Assembly: GCA_026008535.1 (NCBI GenBank)
Contig: BRKX01000006.1
Location: forward strand, 40,226,664 to 40,290,663
Source of the DNA: Perilla frutescens
Lineage: Eukaryota; Streptophyta; Magnoliopsida; Lamiales; Lamiaceae
DNA: 64,000 nucleotides
Direction of reading: 5' to 3'
Part shown: piece by piece, positions 48,332 to 59,776 of the stretch
Numbering within the stretch: the stretch's first letter is position 1
Layout of the letters: the number at the start of each line of letters is the position of its first letter
Notes under the pieces: generated by a model
Databases searched by the model: none
Seen by the model: only the letters and a program-made list of their open reading frames with translations
What the model was told of the DNA's origin: nothing
Made by a program: the position numbers and the translations under genes

Positions 48332-48697
48332 TCACCACCTACAAAATAGTAATTTCTGATACATAATTAAACATAATCTCAAATTGAAAGATTTTGTCTC
48401 TTCCGGCACATCATCTTCTTCGAACGAGGCCAAAGCTTCTAATTCATCTTTGGCGAAGTAAGAAACCAGAGAATATGCAGTTAAGCGCGTAGGATTCTGC
48501 ATTAGGTATTGAAGCAACTCAGCCATCATTGAATCATGAACGATGATGACTCTCTTGAATTTTCCAGCGATGTCGTTGAGGAATGCGGCGAGCGGTTTGC
48601 GAAGGCTCAACGACACCGTCCAGGCAGGCTGGAGCTGCGAGGGAAATTTGATGGAGGAGTTTGGATCGAGAAGAGGAGAGGCGAAATGCAGGAGCAA
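48332..48697 (-). pseudogene. Zeatin O-glucosyltransferase-like fragment
   Basis: An open frame of about 120 codons. It contains NSSIKFPSQLQPAW, then LRKPLAAFLND and VIIVHDSMMAELLQ, matching the N-terminal half of plant zeatin O-glucosyltransferases (GT1 family), where this stretch is part of the acceptor-binding domain. After HDSMMA the sequence deviates and soon joins a segment like a later part (PEETKSF), indicating an internal deletion. Both the true N-terminus and the whole C-terminal UDP-sugar-binding (PSPG) half are missing. Not a working enzyme. Confidence 0.65.
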
Positions 48698-48784
48698 TTG
48701 TCATAGATCAGAAGTAATTCCATTTTTTTAATATATATACTATCGGGTCGGGTCAGATGGAAATCCGTTTAACGTAAGAGACAA

Positions 48785-49213
48785 GTGTAGCCCCTTTTTA
48801 ATTCATCTCAGTTAGCCCTTTCAACTTTTGAACTTAGTTAGCCCTTTGAAGGTAAAATAAAAAATATATATTTTACTGGTTTCTAAGACACAAGCAAATT
48901 ATTTTTCAGATTACTTATTGTTACAATAAACTTTGTTTCACTTGTTTTTTAAATAAAAAATAAATTTTCACATTATATTGCATTAGACGGCTAACTCTAA
49001 CCATTTTCACAAACATTATATAAAATTGAACATATCATTATTAGGTTCAAATATGAAAAAACTAATCTGATTAACAAAATTTATTATAACAATAATGAAT
49101 CTGAAAAATGATCTTCTATTTTATTTTATTTAGAAACAAGCAAAATAAAATTTCTTACCTTTAAGGGCTTAACTGGGTCAAGTTTAGGGGAAAATTAGTA
49201 ATTAACCCTACAT
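48785..49213. mobile_element. Foldback element with ~115-bp inverted arms
   Basis: The arm at about 48830-48945 (AGTTAGCCCTTTGAAGG, TTTCTAAGACACAAGCAAA, TTTTTCAGATTACTTATTG) is repeated inverted at about 49075-49190. TGTAG occurs at the outer ends. I could not define its target duplication. Confidence 0.6.
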
Positions 49214-49259
49214 TTGATTCCTGTACAATAGAGGTACAAATGGGAATTTATTCACCTGT

Positions 49260-49261
<2 letters not shown>

Positions 49262-49321
<60 letters not shown>
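49262..49321. repeat. GA dinucleotide microsatellite
   Basis: About 30 GA units just downstream of the J-domain gene. Confidence 0.95.
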
Positions 49322-49325
<4 letters not shown>

Positions 49326-49395
49326 TGCAATGTAGAAGGGTATGTACTGCAAGTAAATATGTAGTGTGTGTGGAATATAATAATTTCTTAGATGT

Positions 49396-50903
49396 TCAAG
49401 GGAGAAAAGGATTGAAAGAAGGATGAGCCTCCTTCTGTCTTCCATAAGCCCTGAAACAGAGAGATGGGAAACATGCATGAATTAAATGATGGATGTGTTA
49501 TATATGACTGTTGGAGATTGCAAATTATCCAAATTAACCTGTAAGCAGTTGATCCAGCAAGACCAAGTGCACCACAAATGATGAAAAGAAAAGGAGCTGA
49601 AGCACCAACTCTCATTCCTCCTCCATTTGGGCTTCCAACTCCAGTTCGAACAACAACTCGAGAGTACGATGCTGCACCAGAAAACCACATATATGACTGC
49701 CGTATATAGTAGTGAATCATAAGATGATGATGAAGTTGAAGCACAATTTTTTTTTGCCATATATTGCTTACATACCTGTTGGAGCTCTTCTTGATCTGCT
49801 CCCCCCTGCAAATTGATTATAAACATAAAAACGACTCAAAGTCTTGCATCAGACTTTGTTGAATAGGGTCAGACAATCAGGTGGAAATTTTATGATACTT
49901 TTCAGGGTTAGAAGTGATACTTTTTTCAATTCAAAAAATGTAGTAATAATTTCAACAATGACATTGCCTTAATGTTTTTATCAGTAATTTTTAGTAAAAT
50001 AAATGTGATACATTTTAGTATTAGAAATAATACTTTTCAGTAATATAAGTGATACTTTTTCCGTCTGAAATAATATCTTATGCACAGCCGATATACAAGA
50101 GACCAGCTCTAAAAGCCCTACTACCTCATTTCCTTTTCCCATATTTACTATTCGGCATACCTTTGATGCAAAAGAAAATTTAGCAGGAAAACAGGAAAAA
50201 ATGTGATCAAACGACACCGTCTTTGCCGAAACGACGTCAATGTTCAACACAGCAAATGGTGTTGTGTTTTTTGGCAGATTAGAAGATCTTAATCAATGGA
50301 TATGGTGGGTTTTTAACATCCAAAATACAAGTAGTGATGAAATTCAAATCCATATACGAACTCAGTTTAGGGCTAAAATGGTTCACTTATCCCACTTGGT
50401 TTAATAATTAGACATCTATCCATCTATTCCATTTCTGATTCTAACCAAAGTCTCAAAAACAAACAAATATTTCTAATAATGATTCCAATAATTATTCAAA
50501 CTCAAACCTTGAAAAAGATAATTGCAAAAAATTACCTGGAGAGTTCAAGAAAGAGTAGGCTTCCGAGATCTGCATTTAATAATTAGTAATCAAACAACAA
50601 GCCCTAATTCAATAGATCAACAAACCCTAATTTCAAGTGATCATCAGCAGCAATCCACAAACCAATTTGAAATTGGACTCGGCTTCAGCTTTTAGATGTG
50701 GAGGAAATCGATCGGGGTGAGTTTCCCAAACCTTCCTTCTGTAAGCAGACTTTACCTAAAATTAAAAATTAAAAATTAAAATTGACATATTTGAAAAAAA
50801 AAGGATTTGCAGAGAAATTTAGTAATTCGTGAACCTGGGATGGCGAGGGAAGAGAATTAGGGGAAAAACCCAGCAAGATCTTCGCCTCATCATCGCTTTG
50901 CAT
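49396..50903 (-). CDS. Small J-domain (DnaJ-like) protein with one membrane segment
   Basis: Six exons with GT/AG borders and consistent phases: 50835-50903, 50663-50755, 50536-50569, 49776-49805, 49539-49671 and 49396-50903's last piece 49396-49450. The product is 137 residues. It starts MQSDDEAKILLGF and carries a J-domain core with VKSAYRRKVWETHPDRFPP, where the HPD signature is residues 36-38 and stimulates Hsp70 ATPase in this family. Next come a short basic linker (SRSRRAPT) and a hydrophobic segment near residues 101-118 (APFLFIICGALGLAGSTA), probably a membrane anchor. It ends YGRQKEAHPSFNPFLP. No stop or frameshift occurs, so the gene looks functional. I know plant proteins of this layout only as DnaJ-superfamily members of unknown role. 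The start is the ATG at 50903. A CT-rich leader (about 50915-50960 on the plus strand) precedes it. The third intron (49806-50535) has acquired repeats of the GTGATACTTTT type. Confidence 0.85.
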
Positions 50904-51009
50904 AATTCCTAAACTCGCCTCTCTCCCTCTCTCTCTTCTCTCTCTGTCCTCAATTCATTGATTCACTTCACCTTTTGAATTCGCCGCTCACACGACTGAT
51001 GCGCCAACC

Positions 51010-51126
51010 TCCACGTCCACGTTCTATAACTACTAGTTAACTACAGTTACTAATGTAATAACATTTTGGTTCCGGATGTTTTTATTAACACCACCATCTT
51101 TACTCAATGATCATAATTACTGTAGA

Positions 51127-51157
<31 letters not shown>

Positions 51158-53880
51158 TTTTCTTCATTTTTTTCACACATCACACACAATGTCATTTTTA
51201 TGCAAACTTTTAAAAATATTATATTATTTTATTAAAATATTAAAAATGTTAATTTAAATTAAATAAAAATAAATAATATCATGATCCATTTCCCAAACAT
51301 TCATTCGAAGTGGTGAAGCGAAAAACGAAGAAGCTAAGAACGAATGTAGAGAAGAAAAAGGGTGAAGACACTGAATCCGTCGAAAGGTGATTATTCGAAA
51401 CTTTGGAGCAGCAGCAGCATCATGAAATCTTCAAACCTCATGGATTCTATCGAAAATCGACCCCTATTGAACCTTTTGGTAAGTTTTTTAGGTGTTAGTC
51501 TTACCAATTGAACTTCTTGGTTTCGATTTAAGTTTTGTAGGTTTCGATCTTGGATAATTTGAGGAATTGGTTTTAACATACTTTGAATTTAACTTAGAAT
51601 TGATGAATTTGCTGAATTTGTTCGCTACAATCATTTGCTGTATTTGAACGATGGAATTTGGGGAAAAATCAATGTAAATTTGTTCGAACTGTATATTGTT
51701 GATTGATTGCCTAGACAATCGAAAAATAGAATAGTGAACTAAATGTGTGTAGTTTGGAAAACCAATTTGTCAAATATATTGCACCAAGTTCAACAATTTA
51801 TTTTTCGAATAGACTCATTGAACAGACTGTTTGGAAACATATTTTTTGAAGCAACTCTGTAGAATTTGGCAAACAGTTTTTTGAACTCATTCAGAGTTGA
51901 TAAAATTGTACTTAAATCTCTTTTAAAATATTTCAACATCAACTTATTGGAGGAAACTTACTGCATTCGTAAGGAGACGATGTGCGACAGAACGTCATGA
52001 AGCATTATGCATTCAAAGAGCTGAACGAGAATGATTGAAAAATATGGCTAATGAAGAAATAGTAGAGGTGAATATAATAGAGGACAACATCGATCAAGAA
52101 GATGAAGGTGCTGCTGATGATGATACTGAGAGGACCATTTCTGAGGGGTTCGGGGGAGGGGAAACAGTCATTCAATACTATCTAGTTTTCAGACACATGT
52201 TGTTGTGGCAATTTAGGTTGCTATTGAAAGAGACGTATCTGTGTCTCCAATATCAACAACACAACGACTCTCCAAGCTCATGAATTTGTTGTATTTAGGA
52301 TGTGATTTATGTTGGACGTGTTGGATATTTTGTAGTAAATGTGTTGGATATTCTGGATATATTTTATATTTGTTGTATTGGATTTGGATATGATTTATAA
52401 TAGATGTGTTGGATAATTTGGTTTGAAAATGTATCTATGAACGCTATTGTTTGGGTTCAAAAATCAATTATTTGGATCGATATATGGGCATTTGAAAAAC
52501 AGTTCTTAGATTCCCACTGTTTCAGTTTAAAAAATACATTTTCTGAACAAACACAAATCTTGCTATGTACTTAAAAAAATTTGAAAAAATAAATTCCGAA
52601 CAAACACAAGTCGATAAGTCACAAGTCCATACATGTGAAAAAATAAATTAAGAAATTCACAATATACCAACAATATAAGTTATAAGTTGATAAGTTCTTA
52701 GGTTCACAATACACCCAATGGATCAATTGGTCTTGAGAATCAAATAAGTCAATTGTGGTGAATACATCTTGATAATCAGAAAGTAATTCATGATCTAATT
52801 GGCCAACTACACTGCTTTCCATAAACTCCTACAAAATTGTTAAAAAAAGCAGAATCGGCACCGTTCGAAAAATTAATTTCCAAACATATAAGTGCATGTT
52901 CAAAACAATATTGATTAGTTCGATAAATTGAATTTGTGAATTATTCGATATTTATTCGAAAAACTAATTATTGAACCTTATGAGTGTCATTTGATAATAT
53001 AGTTTCTGAACCAAATCACACCATATCGAAAAATGAATTTTCGAACATCCAAGTTATTGTGTAGATTGTAATTTTTCGAACCAATCATAATGACTTGTAA
53101 TTCTTAGCTCGACAAGCCTCATGAAAAGTGGCATTCATTTTTGAACTCCATAGTGATTTAGGCACATAACATGCTATCCAACGTTTGAGAAATAGGGTTT
53201 CTGATTTTCTTGTTTCAAGCTTCCATCTGTTCATGAAGTTTCATGCTTAAGCTTTGAAATTCTCAATTATATTTACTATTTTTTAAAATATTTATTATGT
53301 TATTTTAATTAGTGGTGTATAGCGAAATAATAGTGATGTATGAAAGTAAAAATGGTATTTCAGTAATATCAAAAAATTCTATTTTTTAATTATTTTGATT
53401 TTATGGTGCACTAAGAAAAAATGGTGATGTTAATAGAAACGTCATTTCCTTTTCTTTTCTTCCCTTCTAATTTCTAAGTCAAATCATCCATTCAATGGGA
53501 TATCACACCTTTTGTTTTGGGTTCTTTATGATTTTTTTTTTTCGATTTTAATTTCTTATACTTTAGTTTTGTTTTAGACATGTTATTCAAGGTTCGTCAT
53601 GATAAATTGTTAGTATTTAATTATTAATTGGGTATTAAAAAAATGCTAAAAATTTATAATAATTCTTAATTGAGTAGGATAAAACTAATAAGTCTAAAAT
53701 TACTCTAATGTACAACAAATTAAAATTGAAGAAAAAAATAAAAAGAAATATAAAGTCAAATATAGAATAGAGAATAATGCAACACAAAAAATTGGAATAA
53801 TTCAACACATTGCACAAGTTAACTCGACTTTTTATACGTTTGCATCATATTTACAACCATATTTTTAACATTGTTTAATA
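51010..53880. other. AT-rich repetitive region, no clear gene
   Basis: 51740-53130 is filled with TTCGAAAA/TTCGAAC words in both orientations, with no fixed period. Near 51439-51480 an ATG opens a short frame (MDSIENRPLLNLL) ending at a gtaagt donor, and 52035-52283 holds an acidic open frame starting MKNMANEEIVEVN. Neither matches a family I know, and I cannot join them into a gene. Confidence 0.4.
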
Positions 53881-55100
53881 TATATATATATATATATGGG
53901 TTGGATAAAAAATACACTTTTTTCTGATATACAAATTAGGAGCCCATCTTATACCGTCCACCTAGATGATCTAATGGCTGGGATTAAATGTCAAAGTCCA
54001 GGTAAAAAAAAGGAGACGGGAGTATAATTGTCCAATCCCCATAAAAAAAGCTGATGTCATCACTTTTTTAAAAAAATTCTAAAAGCTTTGAATGACCATA
54101 ACTCACTCGTTTCAAATCGGATCAATGCAAATAATATACCAAATTAAAGATCTTTTCATGCTCTATAATTCAAGACCAGTCATGGATATATTTATTTAAA
54201 TAAATATAGACGAAAAATATAAAATATACATTTTTACTCGTGTCTAGCACGAAAATACTTTCGTTAGCTTTTAAATAATGGTTCGCCAGCATTATGATAA
54301 GTTGATAACGTATGCTAATGAAGCATTCGTTATATGCTAACATATTGCATTCATTGTGCTAATGAATGATTATCATAATGTTAACGTAGTAAGCATATTT
54401 ATATTATTATTATAATTTATTACATTTCAATTATGACTTATAATTATTTTTTATGATTTAATTTTTACGTTATAGTTACTAATTGAATATTATATATTAT
54501 TTATTTCATCGAATTAAAATATATTAGTTAGAGTTTTCTTCATCCATTTATAGTTTATAACTTATGCTAAAGATAAATTGTCATATGCTAACATAGTTTA
54601 TTCGCAATGCTGATAAAATAATATCATTATGCTAATGTTTTATATTTATATTGTTATTATAATTTATTCCATCCAATTGGGATTTATAATTAATTTTTAG
54701 AATTTAATTCTATTTTTAGATCATTGAAGTTTATTATATCTGAATTATGGTTTATTTCATCCTATTAGAATTTATAATTACACTTTAGAATTTAATTTTT
54801 CGTTAACAATATGAGAAAATTTTTCATTAGCATGAAGATAACGCTTCGTTAGCATGATGATAATACTTCGTTAGCATAACGATATGTTATCAAATATCCT
54901 CCGCGATTTTTTTAAGATTTATCAAATTACCTTAATACCCTGCGCGAAGTTTTTTTCAAATATTACAAAATTGCCACCACTCATTTTAATCAAATATGGA
55001 CTATAGATTTTTATTGATTGTATGGTGTGAGATGAGTTCCTAGTTCCTACACTAGGTAGGATTTGCATTGTAACCCTCCCATATATATATATAAATATAT
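53880..55100. mobile_element. Possible element between TA runs, rich in GCTAAC words
   Basis: Begins TATATGGGTTGG after a TA run (53880-53895) and ends, reverse-complemented, TATATGGGAGGG before another TA run (55080-55105). Inside, 54240-54890 is full of GCTAAC, TTAGCATGATGATAA and similar words. The inverted similarity of the ends is short, so this is tentative. The style recalls the MITE at 40641-40906. Confidence 0.3.
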
Positions 55101-55726
55101 ATATATTGTAAATAACTTATTATTATGTCTTCTAGTTATTAACATATAAATGACATTATATTTTTAGAAATTGAATAAACAATTTATGAATAAAAATAAA
55201 GATAATTATTATTTAATAATCATATTGATATCATCAATATGTCAAATATCCTACTTTTAATTACTAGTAATTTTGCATAAATATACATTGTCATATGCTT
55301 AATTCGTATTTAAAAGCACATTCACAATGCCTTTTAAATTAGTGTTTAAATTCAATTTGTTTTAATAATATAAGTAACAGTATACCCGTTCTGAATTATT
55401 TATGAATGTATAAAGTTTGAGTTACCGATACATATTTTAGACACAATTCTTATTATTTGAAAAATCAAACAAAAAATTAATAATTTCATCCCCTCCCCGT
55501 CCAAAAAAATAATAATAAATTGTTATATGCATAAATATATTTGTGCTATTTGCAATAATAGTTCAGGTGCTTAAATTCAATTTACTTTACTCTTTCAAAT
55601 TAGTATTCTTCATCGTATGCTAATGCACTGATGGTAACTATTTGCCTACAAAATTTCAAGAAAAAATGTGTAACTCTAAGATAAACCCCTCTACTATGTA
55701 GGATGACCGTCTAAAATAATGTTTCT
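55101..55726. other. AT-rich spacer, no gene seen
   Basis: Ends where LINE coding sequence begins. No further structure noticed. Confidence 0.5.
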
Positions 55727-58700
55727 GTTGAGTTTGACTTTGCTCAGTTGCTTCATGTTCGGGTTGATTCTCCCTTGCTGTCGCGGTCGGTGTTCTTGTC
55801 TCTGGTTTACGGTCGGCATAAAAGGGCAGAGAGATTTGAGCTGTGGGAGAAGTTGAGGGACATTGCCTTGCTGATTGATGGGAGACCGTGGTTGGTTGGA
55901 GGCGAATTCAATGTCTTCTTGACTGATGAGGAGGTGGAGAATGGTGTTTCTGATCGTCACAGGGAGATGATGGACTTCGGCGATGCTATCTCAGATTGCC
56001 AACTTATTGATCCGGGTTTTGATGGTGCTTGGTTTACTTGGGAGAGGCCGTCTACTGGGCTCAGGGAGAGGTTGGATAGGGTACTGCTGGGGGAGTTCTG
56101 GACTTTTGTTTTTGCCGTGACTAGGGTGACTCATCTCGCGAGGCATACGTCTGATCACGCTCCTCTTTTGGTCAGATGCCAGTTTCTTACCGAGATTCCC
56201 AAGTCTGCTTTCAGATTTCAGAACATGTGGGTGCGGCACCACACTTTTCGTGATACGGTGCGGGAGGAGTAATCGGTTCCGACTGGATTTGGCGGCATGA
56301 TGAACCTGCAGTGCAAACTGAAGCGGGTGAAGCGACGGCTGAAGCAGTGGAACTGGGATGTTTTTGGTGGTATTTTTGACCGTGTGAGACAGGCGGATGA
56401 GGCGGTGACTGTGGCTCAGGCAGCTTATGATTCTTCTCCTATTTATGAGGCTCGTGCTGATCTCAATCATTGTGTGGCCCAGTATGTTCTGAGGTCGAAG
56501 ATGGAGGAGGATTTCTAGCGGCAAAAGATGGCGGTCAGATGGGTTGCGGATGGGGAGAGGAATTCCAGATTCTTTTAAGGGTGGGTGAAACAGAAGCGGT
56601 GCAAGTCTCGGATCCATGTAATCGAGCATGAAGGACGTGTGATTGATAATGATGAGGGAATTCGAGCTTTTGCAGCTGGATTCTTTCAGAGACTTCTCAC
56701 GTCTGACATTCCTCATTTGGCGGAGCCAGACTTTAGCTGTCTTCATGGGATCCCACCTGAGATGGAGACTGGAGGTTTGTGTGCTGTGCCAGATGCAAAT
56801 GAGGTCAGAGAGGTTGTTTTTGGGATCAGTGGGGACAATGTTTCTGGGCCGGATGGATTCACATCGTTATTCTTTCAGCATTGTTGGGACTTTGTGGCCG
56901 GTGATGTTGTGGGGGCGGTGGAGGACTTTTTCTTGGGGTCCCATATGCCGCGCAGCTTCACTGCCATGACCATTGTCCTTTTGCCTAAGAAGGAGAGGCC
57001 CGCTGCTTGGACGGATTATCACACGATATCTCTGTGCAACGTGACCAATAAAATCATCACGAAGATTCTGACTGCCCGGCTAGCTCCATTCTTGCTTGCC
57101 GTGTTAGCCCCGAATCAGAGTGGCTTTGTCAAGGGTCGGTTGCTCAGTGATAATGTCCTGCTTGCACAGGAGATAATTTACGATCTTCACCAGGGCGGTG
57201 AGGTCCCAAATATTTCTCTGAAGCTGGACATGGCGAAGGCTTATGATCGAGTGCAATGGCCTTTTCTTCTGGGCGTTCTTCAGCATATGGGATTTCCTGC
57301 AATGTGGATTGACATGATCAGCAGGTGCATTAGAGATTGCTGGTTCTCGGTTCTTGTGAATGGGGCGCATGCGGGTTTTTTTCCTTCTTCTCGGGGGTTG
57401 AGACAGGGAGATTCTCTATTCCCATCTTTGTTTATGCTGGCTGCGGATTATTTGTCGAGGACTTTGGACCGTTTGATTTGTGGGGATCCAAGCATGGTTT
57501 TCAAGATGTTGAAGTGGGGATTCCATGTTTCTCATCTCTCGTACGCTGATGACATCATTATCTTCTCGACAGCCTCGCCGGACTGTTTAGGTAGATTGAT
57601 GGGGTGTCTTGATCATTATGTGGAGGTCTCGGGTCAGCTTGTGAATCAGGATAAGAGCAGTTTCTATATCACTGAGAAGTTCATTCCGACTTGACAGCAG
57701 CAGATTCAGGTGGTTTGTGGGTACCGGCGTGGCTCATTGCCTTACACTTATCTGGGTGTCCCGATCTACAGAGGACAGATAAAGTGTTCCCTTTTCTTGC
57801 CCCTTGGACAGCGGTTGACTGCCAAGATCCATGGTTGGTCCCATCGGTGTATTTCCTTTAGCGGCAGATTGGCTCTCATCAAGAGCACTCTTGCCACTCT
57901 CCCTCTCCACATCTTCCAGGTGATGGATCCACCCAAGGGGGTGCTCCATCAGCTTGAGCAGATGATCGTCCGGTTCTTCTGAGGATCAATAGGGGAGCAG
58001 AGGAGGACACATTAGATCAACTAAGAGACTATCTGCTTGCTGATGGCTGAGGGTGGCCTGGGTATTCACCGTTTTGAGGATCTGGTTACAGCGTTTGGTT
58101 GGAAGCTGTGGTGGAGGTTTAGAGCTTAGGATTCTCTTTGCGCCTGGTATATTCAGCAGAAGTATTGTGGCCCGCATTATCCAGAGAGGGTGCCGTTGCG
58201 CAAGTCTGATAGCAGGGTGTGGAAGAGGCTTATCCGAGTTTGTGCACAGGCTCAGGAGCATATCAGGTGGTCCTTGGGGGCTGGTCAGGTAAGCTTCTGG
58301 GATGATGTGTGGTTTGATGAAGTGCCTTTATCTGCTTACTATCCTGCTTCCACTTTTGATCACCTCTCTGTTGATTGGTATTTTGATGGTGAGTCTTGAT
58401 CTGTACGTAGTTTGCTTGCTTTATGTAACCATTATGCTTTATCTGATGAGTTGATTGATTCGCTGAGCCGGACTCCTGTGTTGTGGGGGGAGAGGGATAG
58501 CATGCGGTGGAATTTGACTTCTACTGGTGAGTTCTCTTTGACCTCTGCATGGGATCAGGTCAGGTACCGGCGGCCCGATCGGCCTCTTTTCGGGTCCATT
58601 TGGCATGATTGCATTACTCCCACCATTTCTATTTTCCTCTGGCGTCTGCCACATAATAGAGTCCCTGTTGATGTGTGTCTTCAGTCTCGTCGATTTTATC

Positions 58701-58750
58701 TTGCTTTCCGGTATCAGTGTTGTCGTGATTCGCAGGTGGAGATTATATGA
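55727..58750 (+). pseudogene. L1-type LINE, truncated at both ends and nonsense-broken
   Basis: A single frame runs through with no frameshift. It starts inside the endonuclease domain (WLVGGEFN, where GDFN is usual; LIDPGFDGAWFTW; SDHAPLLV). Reverse transcriptase follows (about 56800-57600) with VLLPKKERPAAW, NQSGFVKGRLLSDNVLLAQE, LKLDMAKAYDRVQW, GLRQGDS and YADD at 57542-57553. Then comes a linker (SYLG-like YTYLGVPIYRG, WSHRCISFSGRLALI), and finally a zf-RVT region (IWHDCITPTISIFLWRLPHN) that breaks off at about 58740. Stops occur at 56270, 56516, 56576, 57692, 57980, near 58010-58020, near 58126 and at 58397. Several lie where Trp or Gln is expected. The first endonuclease half, ORF1 and the poly(A) end are absent. 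Confidence 0.88.
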
Positions 58751-59760
58751 AATGGTGCATCACGATAACTCTCTTAAGGGGTAAAAAGAGGTGGCCAACG
58801 TTCAAGCTTTCGGGAAGATAACTCTGTCAGCAAAAGAAGAACGAGTATAAACTCCTCAAAGAAGTATTTTAGCTAGAAAGAGAACGGAAAGAGGGCTAGA
58901 GGTTGAGAATCAACCTAAAGGATAAAAGAACCATATTGGTTCCAAGAAGGCAAGGGTAGAAAGTAGGGTTTTAAACCCTGAGGATGTACTTTGATACTCC
59001 TTCTCAAGGATAAGGAAATTTCAGGATGAAATTTATTTAAGTGGAGTAGAATGTAACAACCTGAATTTTCATAATATGATTAAGGAGTTCCTAATTAAGA
59101 TTAGGAATTATTAAGAGGAATTTTGAGCATAATAAAGATGTTTAAGTTGTAAATCGCGATTTTAAGAGTTATTTTTCATGAAATTATCTTTTTGAGAATT
59201 TCGATTCCAACTCGGTGATGACTGATTTTGGTCACGTTTGGAAGGTGTTGACCCAATGAGCATGCTGGTACTTTCGGATTTTCAATCTTAGGTCGTTTGA
59301 GGTCCCGACGATGAAAATCGTATTAAGTAAGAGCGGGAATAGTGTTTTTCCGTATGAGCGCGATCATTAGAAATTTGTGAAATCTTATGTGTTGACCCGA
59401 GTCTTGTTTCTTCAAGCCTAGCTATCCTATAGGAAATTTCTCAAGAAATCCATTGGCGTTCCCGGATTTTCATTCTGAGGTCAATTGAACGCTCGAGAAT
59501 TTTATTTGTCCCTTGTGTGGAATAGTAACTTTATTTTTGAAAAGAGAATCTTTTTTCGTTTTCCATCAAGATGACTCGTTCTTTACCCCGAATCAAGTTG
59601 GTTCAATAGTACTCGAGCCAATGAACCTTTCAGTATTTTCGGATTTCATGTCTGAAGTCATTTGGACCTTGACATCAAATGAAGCACATTTTAACCGAAT
59701 CCGGAATTTCATAAACAGTATTATTGCACTGCAGTAGCTTCCAGAGGAAGCCTTAATTTC

Positions 59761-59776
59761 CCCTATATATATATAT
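59761..59776 (+). promoter_or_regulatory. TATA region of the LTR
   Basis: CCCTATATATATATATTAG, followed about 50 bases later by a GA-rich transcribed leader. The related LTR at 62659 has CCTATGAATAGTACC at the matching position (about 63371). Confidence 0.5.
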
